A stretch of DNA of 64,000 nucleotides from Corynebacterium anserum (lineage in GTDB: Bacteria; Actinomycetota; Actinomycetes; Mycobacteriales; Mycobacteriaceae). The stretch is from positions 1,860,001-1,924,000 of the forward strand of contig NZ_CP046883.1 in NCBI RefSeq assembly GCF_014262665.1, in the 5' to 3' direction. Below the pieces are notes generated by a model. That model saw nothing but the letters and a program-made list of their open reading frames with translations, was not told where the DNA came from and did no database searches. This document shows positions 1 to 8,122 of this stretch, one piece after another (position 1 is the stretch's first letter; each line of letters starts with the position of its first letter). Made by a program: the position numbers and the translations under genes.

Positions 1-673
1 CATCAACGTCGGCAAGGGCCGCATCGAGAGCATTGGCGTAAATCAGATCGGGCATGCCATCTACAACATCCACGATGTCAGAGCCCAACGCTCCGAGCTC
101 CTCGCGCTGTTGCGCAGCTTGGCGTTGTGCCCAACGATGCACAATCCACGGGACCGCAAGGATCAGAACAATGGCCGGGAGCAGCACGGCAATCATCCAG
201 GGAACCAGTACGCCCAGACCAATCACACCGGTGAGTGTGGCAATACTTACCGTGAGAACCTGTGCAGCAATATGAGCAAAAAACCACTCTAATTGTTCAA
301 TATCTCCCACCGCGGTCGTGACAAGGTCACCACTGCGCCCAGTACGCCGACGCGGTGGAAGAATGCGAGTGAGCTTTCTAAACAAGGCCGTGCGCAACTC
401 CGCCAACACACGATAAGCCAGGTCATGGGCAACATACATCTCCCACCACGTGCCTAATCCCGCGCCGAGCACACACATCGCGAGTAACCACCCCCATCGG
501 CCAAGGTCAGGGTCCTGCCCAGTGACCGCGCGCCCAATGATGAGCCCACTCACTGAGGTAGCTCCGGCGGCAGACAGCAGCTGGACGGCGCCCGCCACAA
601 CCGTGGCGATGAAAATCCCGCGAGAGCCCTTCAATGCGGGGAGAAAACCCCGGAGAAAACTGCCGAGCGTCAT
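1..673 (-). CDS. CydC-like ABC transporter, permease part (partial, runs off left edge)
   Basis: The reading frame opens with ATG at 673 after a good ribosome binding site (AAGGAGA) and stays open to base 1, so only about 224 N-terminal residues are visible. They look like the membrane domain of a fused ABC half-transporter: hydrophobic segments near residues 20-45, 60-80 and 130-175, and a GRSGDLVTTAVGDIEQLE stretch typical of CydC-type proteins (family knowledge). The gene starts 9 bases after the CydD-like partner, so the two probably form a heterodimer. It is the last visible gene of the TOMM operon, and I infer export of the peptide product or of a thiol. The nucleotide-binding domain must lie outside the window. 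Confidence 0.8.
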   Translation of the reverse strand, partial: MTLGSFLRGFLPALKGSRGIFIATVVAGAVQLLSAAGATSVSGLIIGRAVTGQDPDLGRWGWLLAMCVLGAGLGTWWEMYVAHDLAYRVLAELRTALFRKLTRILPPRRRTGRSGDLVTTAVGDIEQLEWFFAHIAAQVLTVSIATLTGVIGLGVLVPWMIAVLLPAIVLILAVPWIVHRWAQRQAAQQREELGALGSDIVDVVDGMPDLIYANALDAALADVD

Positions 674-682
674 CTGTTCTCC

Positions 683-2350
683 TTATACTTCCGTGACTGC
701 TGCGTTGAGGGACGCTGTGTTGAGCGCAGCGAGGTCGATAACTCGATCCACTGCGGCCAACTCGGCCGTACCATGCGTCACGACGACAATGGTGTGACTC
801 CCTCGTAGCCCAGCGATAGTGTGGCTAATGTGACGAGCTGTGGATTCATCCAGGTGTGACGTCGCTTCGTCAAAAATGAGTACGGGCGTACCGCGGTAAA
901 GCGCTCGGGCAACAGCGACCCTTTGCCTTTGTCCCCCGGATAACCGCGACCCATTGTCGCTGAGTTCCACATCAAGGAGGTCGAGGGGTAAGCCGGCGTC
1001 TTTGGCTGCCCGACGCACTCGCACCTCATCGATGTCTTCCCCTTCAGGCGTACCCAGAGCGATATTTCGCGCTACGGTCCCGGAAAACAAGAAGCAATCC
1101 TGACTGACGACACCCACGGTTTCCCGCACTCGTGCCAAAGGGATGTCGCGAAGGTCGGTGCCGTCGAAAGTCACTGTCCCAGTAGTGGGATCAAGAGTGC
1201 GCGTTATTAGCCGCTGGATCGTTGTCTTGCCACAACCCGATGGGCCAACGAGTGCCACTGCCTCTCCTGAGTGAACAATGAGGTCATCGAGCTGGACAGC
1301 TGGGGAATCTGCACCGGGATAGATGTAGCTCACGGAAGTCACAGCGATCGTCGGCGGTGCTACGTCAGTCCATCGCATCTCCTTGTGGCCTTCATCCGGC
1401 ACGGGCGGGACGGGGCGCAAGATGGCGTCGAGCCCATCGGCCGCCGTAATTCCCAGGTAGCCAGCGTGCCAGGCCTTAGCGAGTTCTTGGACGGGGCGGA
1501 AACATTCGGCAGCCAGCATCAGCACCAGGAATAGAGTGCTGGCCATCCCCGGGTCAGCACCAAAACGCTCGACGGCCAACACCGCCGCCAGCGCAACACC
1601 AGCTTGTGTCCCCAACGCAATGAAGCCTGTGGATACCAAGGAAATTTTTAGCGAACTCATCGTGGAGCGGTAAAGCCCCCACGTACGACCGTCGAGTGCC
1701 AACTGACGGCGCTGTGTAGCGCCGAGGCTGCGCAGCGTTTCCATCTGCTGCATGGACTCCAGGTAATCAGCCGACAGGTCAGCATAAGCAGCCCACCGCT
1801 GCCGACCAGCATCCAAGAGTTTCGAGTCAAAACGTTGCGGAACCACGAAAGCAATGATGATGCACACCGCCACCGCCAAAGCTGACCAGGGACTTAAATT
1901 AGCCATCCAGATCAGCAACACCGGGGGCACCGTCGCAGTGACGAGTAGCTGGGGAAGGTAGCCGGAATAGTAGGGATCGAGACCATCAACGCCCTCAATC
2001 AAGGTCGAGCGCACCACCCCGGCGCGCTGCCCGGACATGAAGGCTGGCCCGAGGTCGGCCACCTTCTTCACCAGCATTCCTCGCAGATGGCGCCGGGCGC
2101 GCATACCAAGAGCCACGGTAAGCGCCTGACGAGCGATCATAAAACCAGCACGGAGAAGCACCACCCCCGCAGCCGCGCCAAGACATAGAAGGAGACGGGA
2201 GCGATCGTTATCCACGAGAGCATTCATGCCATGTGCAACAAGAACAGCTTGAGCAATCCAGGTACCAGTGACGATGTACGACATGAGTGCGCATCCCGCA
2301 ATAGGCCACCACACGTGGCCAGCAAGGCTGAGCAAGCGGCGGTTAATCAC
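683..2350 (-). CDS. CydD-like ABC transporter, fused permease/ATPase (TOMM operon exporter candidate)
   Basis: A 555-residue fused half-transporter. The N-terminal ~310 residues hold the membrane helices and a GPAFMSGQRAGVV motif with YYSGYLPQL downstream, characteristic of CydD-type proteins. The C-terminal ATPase has Walker A (GPSGCGKT, about 369-376), signature SGGQRQRVAVARAL and Walker B LIFDEATSHLD. Start is GTG at 2350 with AAGGAGA just upstream, 13 bases after the dehydrogenase gene, so it is co-transcribed with the TOMM biosynthesis genes. CydDC of Escherichia coli exports cysteine and glutathione. Here the position makes peptide export more likely (inference). No cytochrome bd genes are adjacent in this window, which argues against a respiratory role. 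Confidence 0.85.
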   Translation of the reverse strand: MINRRLLSLAGHVWWPIAGCALMSYIVTGTWIAQAVLVAHGMNALVDNDRSRLLLCLGAAAGVVLLRAGFMIARQALTVALGMRARRHLRGMLVKKVADLGPAFMSGQRAGVVRSTLIEGVDGLDPYYSGYLPQLLVTATVPPVLLIWMANLSPWSALAVAVCIIIAFVVPQRFDSKLLDAGRQRWAAYADLSADYLESMQQMETLRSLGATQRRQLALDGRTWGLYRSTMSSLKISLVSTGFIALGTQAGVALAAVLAVERFGADPGMASTLFLVLMLAAECFRPVQELAKAWHAGYLGITAADGLDAILRPVPPVPDEGHKEMRWTDVAPPTIAVTSVSYIYPGADSPAVQLDDLIVHSGEAVALVGPSGCGKTTIQRLITRTLDPTTGTVTFDGTDLRDIPLARVRETVGVVSQDCFLFSGTVARNIALGTPEGEDIDEVRVRRAAKDAGLPLDLLDVELSDNGSRLSGGQRQRVAVARALYRGTPVLIFDEATSHLDESTARHISHTIAGLRGSHTIVVVTHGTAELAAVDRVIDLAALNTASLNAAVTEV

Positions 2351-2363
2351 TGTCTGATTCTCC

Positions 2364-3575
2364 TTACAGTCCTCGGCGCTGAATGCGCTCTGTTTGTGGT
2401 CGGTCTTTTTGTGGTTTCAAGGGACGCGGTACCTGCGTTGCGTCATGTTCCCTGGGGCCTATGGCTAAAGCATGACTGATCAGGGCGGGTTCTCTATGCA
2501 CTGCCGTACCTACATCTGCTCCAACCCATCCGGCAATTGGCCGAGAAGCGAATCCGTAGCGGGTACACAGCATGTGGGCACAGTGAATTCTTCGCCCTGC
2601 TTCCAGCAGGTTTATTGCTGCCTCGCGATTCGTCAGCCATTCCACCGGCGCGGTGGTAGTGACGATTCCCCCTGCCGTGGAAACCATCTCTTGGTCCCCA
2701 CACCATTGGCTCAGCATCTCACGCGCGTCTCCTGCTGCTGCGGGTTCAGGCCCACCAGAAGTGATTGACCACAGTCCGTCAGGGGAGAGCTGCTGTATTA
2801 CTGATCCCACTGGGAGAACGGGTGCGAGAGCCTCAAGCAGCCACAAGGGTACTGGCGGACAGGGGGAATTCCACTGTCCTGACTGTCGGCGGGCACTATC
2901 TTCTGTGCTGATGAGGGCGATCGCCTGGGCTAAAGCTGGGTCGTGCCCCAGAGGAGGAAGCTCTATACCTCGCGACAGCGCATAGCTGCCCCGTGGGGGG
3001 CAATAACTCTCTCCTTGGCAGCCGCCCAATGCCGCTGCCAGGATTTCTCCTGTGGGATCGGGCGTAGTGGGTTCATTATGTACGACGCATACATCCTCAC
3101 CGACAGGACCTGCCCAAGCTAAAGCGGGTCGGGGCATTGGTGAAGCAAAGTGCATGTGGATCTGCGGCGCGGCGTTCATAGAGGCCGGTGGAGTAACCTC
3201 CACGCTCTCCAGACGGCATTCGTTCAGCCCTGCGTGGATCTCCAGTGCAGCTAAGGCATGTCCGGCGTCGAGTAAAGAACTTATCCACCCACGGTGACCG
3301 TACTTGGCAGATGTGACCCACCACCGCAACGCCAACGTGAGCGTCTCGGGGTGGATGTCCACCACCGCTATCGGGTAAAGACCGCCGGCCGAAGGGATTC
3401 TTCTATGCCGCCGACCCCCGTGCACGGTCGTTCCGAGGGCCCCATTGAGAATGCTGTCCCCTGGCACGGGCTTCCACCATGACGGGCGAGGTACAGCAGC
3501 CGGAGGGGAAAACCCGCACGTCGGGTCATTTGCGTCACGCCACGCCTCGTTGACAATGTGTGTCGTTGAAGTCAC
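2364..3575 (-). CDS. SagB/McbC-type FMN-dependent azoline dehydrogenase (TOMM B protein)
   Basis: A 403-residue protein of the nitroreductase-like SagB/ThcOx family, which oxidises thiazolines and oxazolines to thiazoles and oxazoles with FMN. Visible hallmarks are RRIPSAGGLYP at residues 58-68 and YGHRGW followed by LLDAGHALAALE near 92-111. Both match the conserved FMN-binding core of the family. The C-terminal half is divergent and ends in a basic, proline-containing tail. Start is GTG at 3575 with a strong Shine-Dalgarno AAGGAGGT overlapping the end of the upstream gene, so translation is tightly coupled. It lies between the hydrolase-YcaO fusion and the ABC exporter, in one operon. An older name for such proteins is McbC-like oxidoreductase. 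The family call is firm; the substrate is inferred from context. Confidence 0.85.
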   Translation of the reverse strand: MTSTTHIVNEAWRDANDPTCGFSPPAAVPRPSWWKPVPGDSILNGALGTTVHGGRRHRRIPSAGGLYPIAVVDIHPETLTLALRWWVTSAKYGHRGWISSLLDAGHALAALEIHAGLNECRLESVEVTPPASMNAAPQIHMHFASPMPRPALAWAGPVGEDVCVVHNEPTTPDPTGEILAAALGGCQGESYCPPRGSYALSRGIELPPLGHDPALAQAIALISTEDSARRQSGQWNSPCPPVPLWLLEALAPVLPVGSVIQQLSPDGLWSITSGGPEPAAAGDAREMLSQWCGDQEMVSTAGGIVTTTAPVEWLTNREAAINLLEAGRRIHCAHMLCTRYGFASRPIAGWVGADVGTAVHREPALISHALAIGPREHDATQVPRPLKPQKDRPQTERIQRRGL

Positions 3576-3587
3576 GGTAAGACCTCC

Positions 3588-6500
3588 TTACATGTGTGGC
3601 ATGGGGACTAGGACAAGCTCATGAAGGCCCACTCTGAACGCATGGTGCCCTGGGACATGATGTTCTGCGGCATGGGGCACCTGTACGCTCGTGCTGAGGG
3701 CGTCATTTTCTGCTGAGCCTTTCCCGGAAGTCTCATTCTCAAAACACGTATCCCTCTGCCCGTTGACATAGTCAAGGTATTCCGCCCAGCGGGGCGTCTC
3801 AGTCGTCGGAAATGCAGGTGGAAAATTAGGCAACAAACGCGGTGTGCAGACGCGCACCACTCGGAGACCGGACAAGGCAATGTCTGCTGTAGTGACATCG
3901 ACAACGGCGACGCGGTTCGCAGGATCATCACGATAGCGATCCCACACATCCTCCGCATTCACCGCGGGCACTGTGGAAATATCAACGAGCTCACTGTCTG
4001 GACGGAAGCGCTCCAAATATGGATGCAGGCGCTCATCCAACCACAGCTGAGCCTGACATGCGAGGTCACGCACGTTAACGAAGTTCTCCCCCGCATCGTC
4101 GAGATAACGGCCATCGGCACGGAAGGGAAAATACGCGCGTGGGGACACCACGCCCTGCCGGATTGCCTTATAGCCCCCACCATCAGGTTCTTTGACTCCC
4201 AACACGCCCGTCCACACCTGGAAAGCCTCCGAGAGTGCTTTCCACACCGCACGTATGGGATCACCATGACAACTAAAACCTGCTCCCGGGATGCGCAGTT
4301 CAGGGTGCCATACCAGCGCCGACACCACCGGAATGCCCAGTGGACTAGGCAGAAGGAGGAGATGGATGTGGAAGGGCGTAGGCTCCATCACCGCTTTTAG
4401 CCCTGGTACGGATGCCGGGTTGAGGGGAGTTGCCTTGAGTCCTAGTGACCACCATGCTGTTGTGGCATCGCGTTCCACACACTCAGTAAAGCCCGATAGC
4501 TCGGCAAACCGCAGTGTGGGACCGGCAGCAATCCCTGCATAGGCTATATGGTGTGTCCGGGGTTCGCTGCGGCGTGAGCCCTGATTCCAGTTGAGGTAGA
4601 CGCGGGAACCCGGAACGAGAATGGGTCGACCATATGCACCTCTGCCCTGTGCCCAGAGGATGGGCATATCAGGATCTTCGGAATCAAAGGGCCCATGAGG
4701 CTTACGGCGCTCTGGTGGTAGACCGGGGAATTCCGCGGGACTGATGGCGTTAATACCGCTTTCACGCAGTTCCCGGATACTAGCTCGGCGCAAAGTAGAG
4801 GGTATGTTGTTGCCGCAATAGCGCTCAACCGCCTCACCAATCGCCGGATCGTACAACTCACGGGGGTCACTGAAACCCGAAGCACCGGCGATCTTATCGG
4901 CCAGCCATGTAGAAAATTGCCGTGGATCGGAGACCTCCGAGACGACGCAGTGAAACTCCTTCGGAATATCTGAATGCAACGGCATGGGATGCAACTCGCG
5001 AATGATTCCGCAAATGGGATCAACCAAAAGGCTGCGAGGATCGGGAGTCGTTGCTTCCAGTTCGGGCTCCTCCAGCACAGGAATGTCAAGAACTACCCGA
5101 TTGACCCAACACTTCTGCCCCGGGGATACCTCATGGACAGGAAAATCATGTGAGGTGAATTGTATGAGCAATTCATCGGCAGCTCCGATGTGCACACTCA
5201 GCACTGGGAAAACTATCGTCATCTCGCCGGAGACGCGGCGCACACCAGCTGTCGCCGCCCAACGCGTGTCTCTTCCGGTACGAATCAGCAGGTGGGCGAA
5301 AGTGTCACCGTGACTATCGCCTGCCGACAGTGACTGTGACTGTTCTTCCACGTCTCCCCACAGATGTACGCGGAGAGTCCCGGCAACCGTCAGCGGCCCC
5401 CGCACGTCAACGACAAGTACTGACTGGTCAGGGCGGCTGAACACAGCATCAGTGTTTCCTGCTCCCCTACCGCTTACTTTTTCAACCGGGCACAGCCATG
5501 AGGGAAATGGCTGCTGTGAATCGCTAGTCCAGGACGCTGTCCCATGGGCGTGTGCTCGGACTATCCGTTGGGCAACCTGCTGATGTGAGCCATGAGCGTG
5601 CTCTTCCATGCGTACCCAGGTTCCTTGGGTTTTCTCTAGCACTGGTTGGTTTTCATTCGGTATTAGTTCCGAGCTGGCGATGGTGGCGTCGTTCTGCTTC
5701 TCCGCATTAACCTCATAGTAAAGAGCACGCGATGGAACGGCACCGCGGAGAACCTCAGCACACCAAGCGGAGACGATGGCTCCTGGGTCGGTGGCTTTTG
5801 CGCCAGATCGGCGTCGTAAGCTGTGATCCCATTGCCCTATGTAGCACTGGGCTGGACCCGGCCAGCGTAAAAAGGTGTGCTGTGCTTCTGCAGCAAACCC
5901 ATCATCCACTCCTGAGACCACGAGCAAGGGGATTTCGCTTGCGCGAGCCGGCAGTGACCATGCGTGGGCTGAGTTGGTGGGCTGTGGCCATGGAGCGGGA
6001 GCTCGCCACTGGAGAAGCTCCTCACCCATGTCCTGAGCGAACTGTCGCGGTTCTATTCCTCGCGGACCTGTACCGCGTCCCGGTACGTTATTCCACCACC
6101 ACCATGCCGGAGAAAGCAGGGGGGTAACCCCTCCGTTTTCCGTCGTGGCGGATGTGCTGTCCCAGCATGGTACGAGCGCCATGATGCCGGCCACTGGGCG
6201 AACATGACTGAGTGCCAGTGCACAATGCGCCGCATAAGATCCCCCATAAGCAATGATTCGGCCATCGCAGTCAGGCAGTGTCAGCAGGTGGTCAAATGTT
6301 GCGGCTCCGTCTTCCTGTTCGTGTTGATAAGGCTCAAACTCACCGGTAGAGGCCCCACGTCCACGCACGTCCTGCACTGCGACATTGAGCCCGCGGCGCA
6401 CCCATCCATGGGCTTCGTGCTCGTGATGGTGTGCTCTATAAGGAGTGCGTAGAAGTAGAATTGGCCGAGGATTCCGCTGCCCATCGGGCTTAGTGTGCTC

Positions 6501-6596
6501 TAACGGGGCTGTATACAAAGTTGTCGCTAGCGCGGCGTTGCCGACGGTGATGGTGAACTCAACCCGTCGCACATCATCAGTAGAAGGTGACATCAC
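3588..6596 (-). CDS. CocE/X-Pro-peptidase-like hydrolase fused to YcaO cyclodehydratase (TOMM D protein fusion)
   Basis: A 1,002-residue two-part protein. Residues ~1-330 are an alpha/beta hydrolase of the CocE/NonD/X-Pro dipeptidyl peptidase type: nucleophile motif AYGGSYAAH with Ser120, acidic residue at VSGVDDGFAAE (Asp231 or Asp232) and QWDHSL with His258. Residues ~380-505 resemble the beta-rich C-terminal domain of that family. Residues ~520-1002 are a YcaO domain: AIGEAVERY (585-593), FTECVERDA (703-711) and LSEAFQ (788-793) are the ATP/Mg-binding motifs. The C-terminus is VPMPHM, a shortened form of the proline-rich tail of azoline-forming YcaO proteins. YcaO proteins activate peptide amides with ATP to make azolines. 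The hydrolase could remove the leader or trim the product (inference). Start is GTG at 6596 or ATG at 6593, both overlapping the C-protein stop. Confidence 0.88.
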   Translation of the reverse strand: MMSPSTDDVRRVEFTITVGNAALATTLYTAPLEHTKPDGQRNPRPILLLRTPYRAHHHEHEAHGWVRRGLNVAVQDVRGRGASTGEFEPYQHEQEDGAATFDHLLTLPDCDGRIIAYGGSYAAHCALALSHVRPVAGIMALVPCWDSTSATTENGGVTPLLSPAWWWWNNVPGRGTGPRGIEPRQFAQDMGEELLQWRAPAPWPQPTNSAHAWSLPARASEIPLLVVSGVDDGFAAEAQHTFLRWPGPAQCYIGQWDHSLRRRSGAKATDPGAIVSAWCAEVLRGAVPSRALYYEVNAEKQNDATIASSELIPNENQPVLEKTQGTWVRMEEHAHGSHQQVAQRIVRAHAHGTASWTSDSQQPFPSWLCPVEKVSGRGAGNTDAVFSRPDQSVLVVDVRGPLTVAGTLRVHLWGDVEEQSQSLSAGDSHGDTFAHLLIRTGRDTRWAATAGVRRVSGEMTIVFPVLSVHIGAADELLIQFTSHDFPVHEVSPGQKCWVNRVVLDIPVLEEPELEATTPDPRSLLVDPICGIIRELHPMPLHSDIPKEFHCVVSEVSDPRQFSTWLADKIAGASGFSDPRELYDPAIGEAVERYCGNNIPSTLRRASIRELRESGINAISPAEFPGLPPERRKPHGPFDSEDPDMPILWAQGRGAYGRPILVPGSRVYLNWNQGSRRSEPRTHHIAYAGIAAGPTLRFAELSGFTECVERDATTAWWSLGLKATPLNPASVPGLKAVMEPTPFHIHLLLLPSPLGIPVVSALVWHPELRIPGAGFSCHGDPIRAVWKALSEAFQVWTGVLGVKEPDGGGYKAIRQGVVSPRAYFPFRADGRYLDDAGENFVNVRDLACQAQLWLDERLHPYLERFRPDSELVDISTVPAVNAEDVWDRYRDDPANRVAVVDVTTADIALSGLRVVRVCTPRLLPNFPPAFPTTETPRWAEYLDYVNGQRDTCFENETSGKGSAENDALSTSVQVPHAAEHHVPGHHAFRVGLHELVLVPMPHM

Positions 6597-7765
6597 CGGG
6601 TGCCCGCCTTTCGACTAGGATCTCCGTACTCTTCGCATTCGGGTTTGACGAGAGCTTCCTCGCATTCGGGTGCGAGAAGAAAGTCCTCACACTCGGGAAT
6701 GGGGAACACGGGATGGGTTGTGGTTTCCATCGTGTCGAGTTGCACTCGCGTCAACCACCCGTATGTCATGGACGGTTGAGGAGCTGTGGTGTGAGCCGTG
6801 TGACGAATGGCTGCGTACGTGGTCTCAATGATCCGCTGCACCAGAGCTGTTATTGCCACTTCTCCCTCATGGACATGCAGATGAGTTAATACTGATGGTC
6901 CGCGCAGGAGCGTGGGAGCAGTGTCGAGCTCTGGGTGTTCCGCCGCTGCACGTAAGCGAGCCTGCGTCATTGCATGTCCGGGTTGGCCTGCTCCCATAGA
7001 AACAGGTTCGATAAGCAGGTTGTTTCCATCGGCATAAGCACGTACCCAGACTGTGTGCGGTTGGTGAATCCAGTGCTGATCCATCTCTATCCACTGGGTG
7101 CCGGGGTGTTCGTCACTGACGGCCGCAATGATCATTGGGGATTGGCTGTGCGACGACGCCACTCGGCCCCGCAATGCATCAGCAAGAAGTCCGGTACCGA
7201 TGACCGACCACTGGCCATTGTCAGATTCATCGCCGTAAGGGTCATCTTTACGGGCAAGCTGTTCCTCGACGTTATGAGGAAGGCATTCCTCGCCGGTCAG
7301 AGCATGCAGATCGAGGCCATGGTGACTGTCTGTGAGTGGATAATGTTTCGTCTGTGCCTTCTGTTCAGCTCCAGCGTCTAGTGCATAGAACGGATGCACA
7401 TGCTGTGACAAGCACGCCGGATCATGGCGTACGAGTGCTTCTCCGAGATCACCTGGTTGGTACACGTAGGGAAGCTTGAACGGGTCCACGGTGTACCACC
7501 GATGGTCAGAGGTTCGGAAGCGCAGCGCGCCGTCGTGGCATGATAGCAGGGTACCCGGGGGGAGAAGTTCATGGATGGGTACCGAAGTGGAAGAAAGGCT
7601 CATGGTGTAAAAATCGCTGGCGATGACGTGTGCCCGTGGGGTTGCCCACCGATGATCGGATGCGGTGGCGTCGGCAAAGGACAAGAAGAGGTCTCGTGAC
7701 GTAGTGAAGGGGTGGGTGCACAGCGCTATGTCAGACACTGAAGAAACACGCTGTGCACCACTCAA
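6593..7765 (-). CDS. E1-like TOMM cyclodehydratase partner / leader-binding C protein, with C-terminal PECE repeats
   Basis: Up to 390 residues. The N-terminal part (HELLPPGTLL, then YTVDPFKLPYVYQPGDLGEAL) resembles the leader-peptide-recognition region of TOMM C proteins. A VIGTGLLADAL stretch near 188-198 is the remnant glycine loop of the E1/ThiF fold, and YGWLTRVQLDTMETTTHPV near 335-353 matches the family's C-terminal strand. In relatives this is followed by a P-x-C-P-x-C zinc pair. Here it is replaced by three 9-residue units beginning PECE (357, 366, 375). The usual CxxC in the middle (GPG-P-C-x-x-C) is absent, reading GAGQPGHAMTQAR. The longest frame starts at TTG 7765 without a good ribosome site. 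GTG 7738 and ATG 7603 are alternatives, so the start is uncertain. It presumably binds the precursor leader and activates the YcaO partner. Confidence 0.75.
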   Translation of the reverse strand: MSGAQRVSSVSDIALCTHPFTTSRDLFLSFADATASDHRWATPRAHVIASDFYTMSLSSTSVPIHELLPPGTLLSCHDGALRFRTSDHRWYTVDPFKLPYVYQPGDLGEALVRHDPACLSQHVHPFYALDAGAEQKAQTKHYPLTDSHHGLDLHALTGEECLPHNVEEQLARKDDPYGDESDNGQWSVIGTGLLADALRGRVASSHSQSPMIIAAVSDEHPGTQWIEMDQHWIHQPHTVWVRAYADGNNLLIEPVSMGAGQPGHAMTQARLRAAAEHPELDTAPTLLRGPSVLTHLHVHEGEVAITALVQRIIETTYAAIRHTAHTTAPQPSMTYGWLTRVQLDTMETTTHPVFPIPECEDFLLAPECEEALVKPECEEYGDPSRKAGTR

Positions 7766-7808
7766 CGGCGATTCTTGCCGCTGGGTCGCTTCTCAAGGTG
7801 TGGTTGAA

Positions 7809-7934
7809 CTAGTCCTCGTCGGCGAACAGATCTTCAACAAGTGCGTGGCAGCAGCAGGCGTGGGACACGCTGATGGAGCTACGACCCTCAGCTGGCTCGA
7901 AAGCATCCAGTGCATCAAATGCGACATTCTCCAT
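7809..7934 (-). CDS. TOMM (azole RiPP) precursor peptide, 41 aa
   Basis: ATG at 7934 follows AAAGGAATATTCTAC, a plausible ribosome site. The 41-residue product has an acidic leader (residues 1-18) ending FEPAEGR, then a core of residues 19-41. The core has Ser19, Ser20, Ser22, Ser24, then His25-Ala26-Cys27-Cys28-Cys29-His30 and an acidic tail ALVEDLFADED. The FEP-x-x-x-R ending recalls the leader/core junction of plantazolicin (FEPMAAR), though the core itself is unlike plantazolicin. The gene sits directly before the C, YcaO and dehydrogenase genes, where a TOMM precursor is expected. The three adjacent cysteines are the obvious sites for thiazole formation. The residues after Cys29 could stay as a follower or be trimmed. 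Precursor identity is inferred from size, composition and position. Confidence 0.82.
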   Translation of the reverse strand: MENVAFDALDAFEPAEGRSSISVSHACCCHALVEDLFADED

Positions 7935-7956
7935 GTAGAATATTCCTTTCGGTAAG

Positions 7957-7975
7957 AGCACCCACAGTGGGTGCT
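7957..7975. promoter_or_regulatory. Perfect hairpin in the TOMM precursor leader
   Basis: AGCACCCAC-A-GTGGGTGCT is a perfect 9-bp inverted repeat with a one-base centre, 22 bases upstream of the precursor ATG. It has no U-tract on the minus strand, so a terminator is unlikely. It could be an operator or an mRNA structure tuning precursor translation. Confidence 0.5.
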
Positions 7976-8066
7976 GAGTGTCACCGTTTCCGAATAGAAA
8001 CAGCGTGCGCACTAAGCGCTATTGAACATTATTTTCATTTTGATAATTGTGTGTACCCCCTTTTTC

Positions 8067-8082
8067 TGTGAGAGTTATCACA
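8067..8082. promoter_or_regulatory. GlxR (CRP-type) binding site upstream of the TOMM operon
   Basis: TGTGA-GAGTTA-TCACA is an exact match to the TGTGA-N6-TCACA consensus of GlxR, the cAMP-responsive CRP-family regulator of corynebacteria. It lies between the importer ATPase stop (8123) and the precursor start (7934), so it would control the TOMM operon. The flanking DNA (8020-8060) is markedly AT-rich, as expected of a promoter. Binding is inferred. Confidence 0.6.
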
Positions 8083-8122
8083 CAATTCTCTGCGCTCAGC
8101 TTCCCACCTTCTATTCCCCCTC

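Noticed and set aside
54-292. Small plus-strand frames at the left edge
   Set aside because: They oppose the CydC-like gene, whose minus-strand frame is open, has a good start and encodes membrane helices.
2364-7934. Thiopeptide cluster
   Set aside because: There is no lantibiotic-type dehydratase or pyridine-forming cyclase, and the core lacks the C-terminal Ser/Thr/Cys run of thiopeptides.
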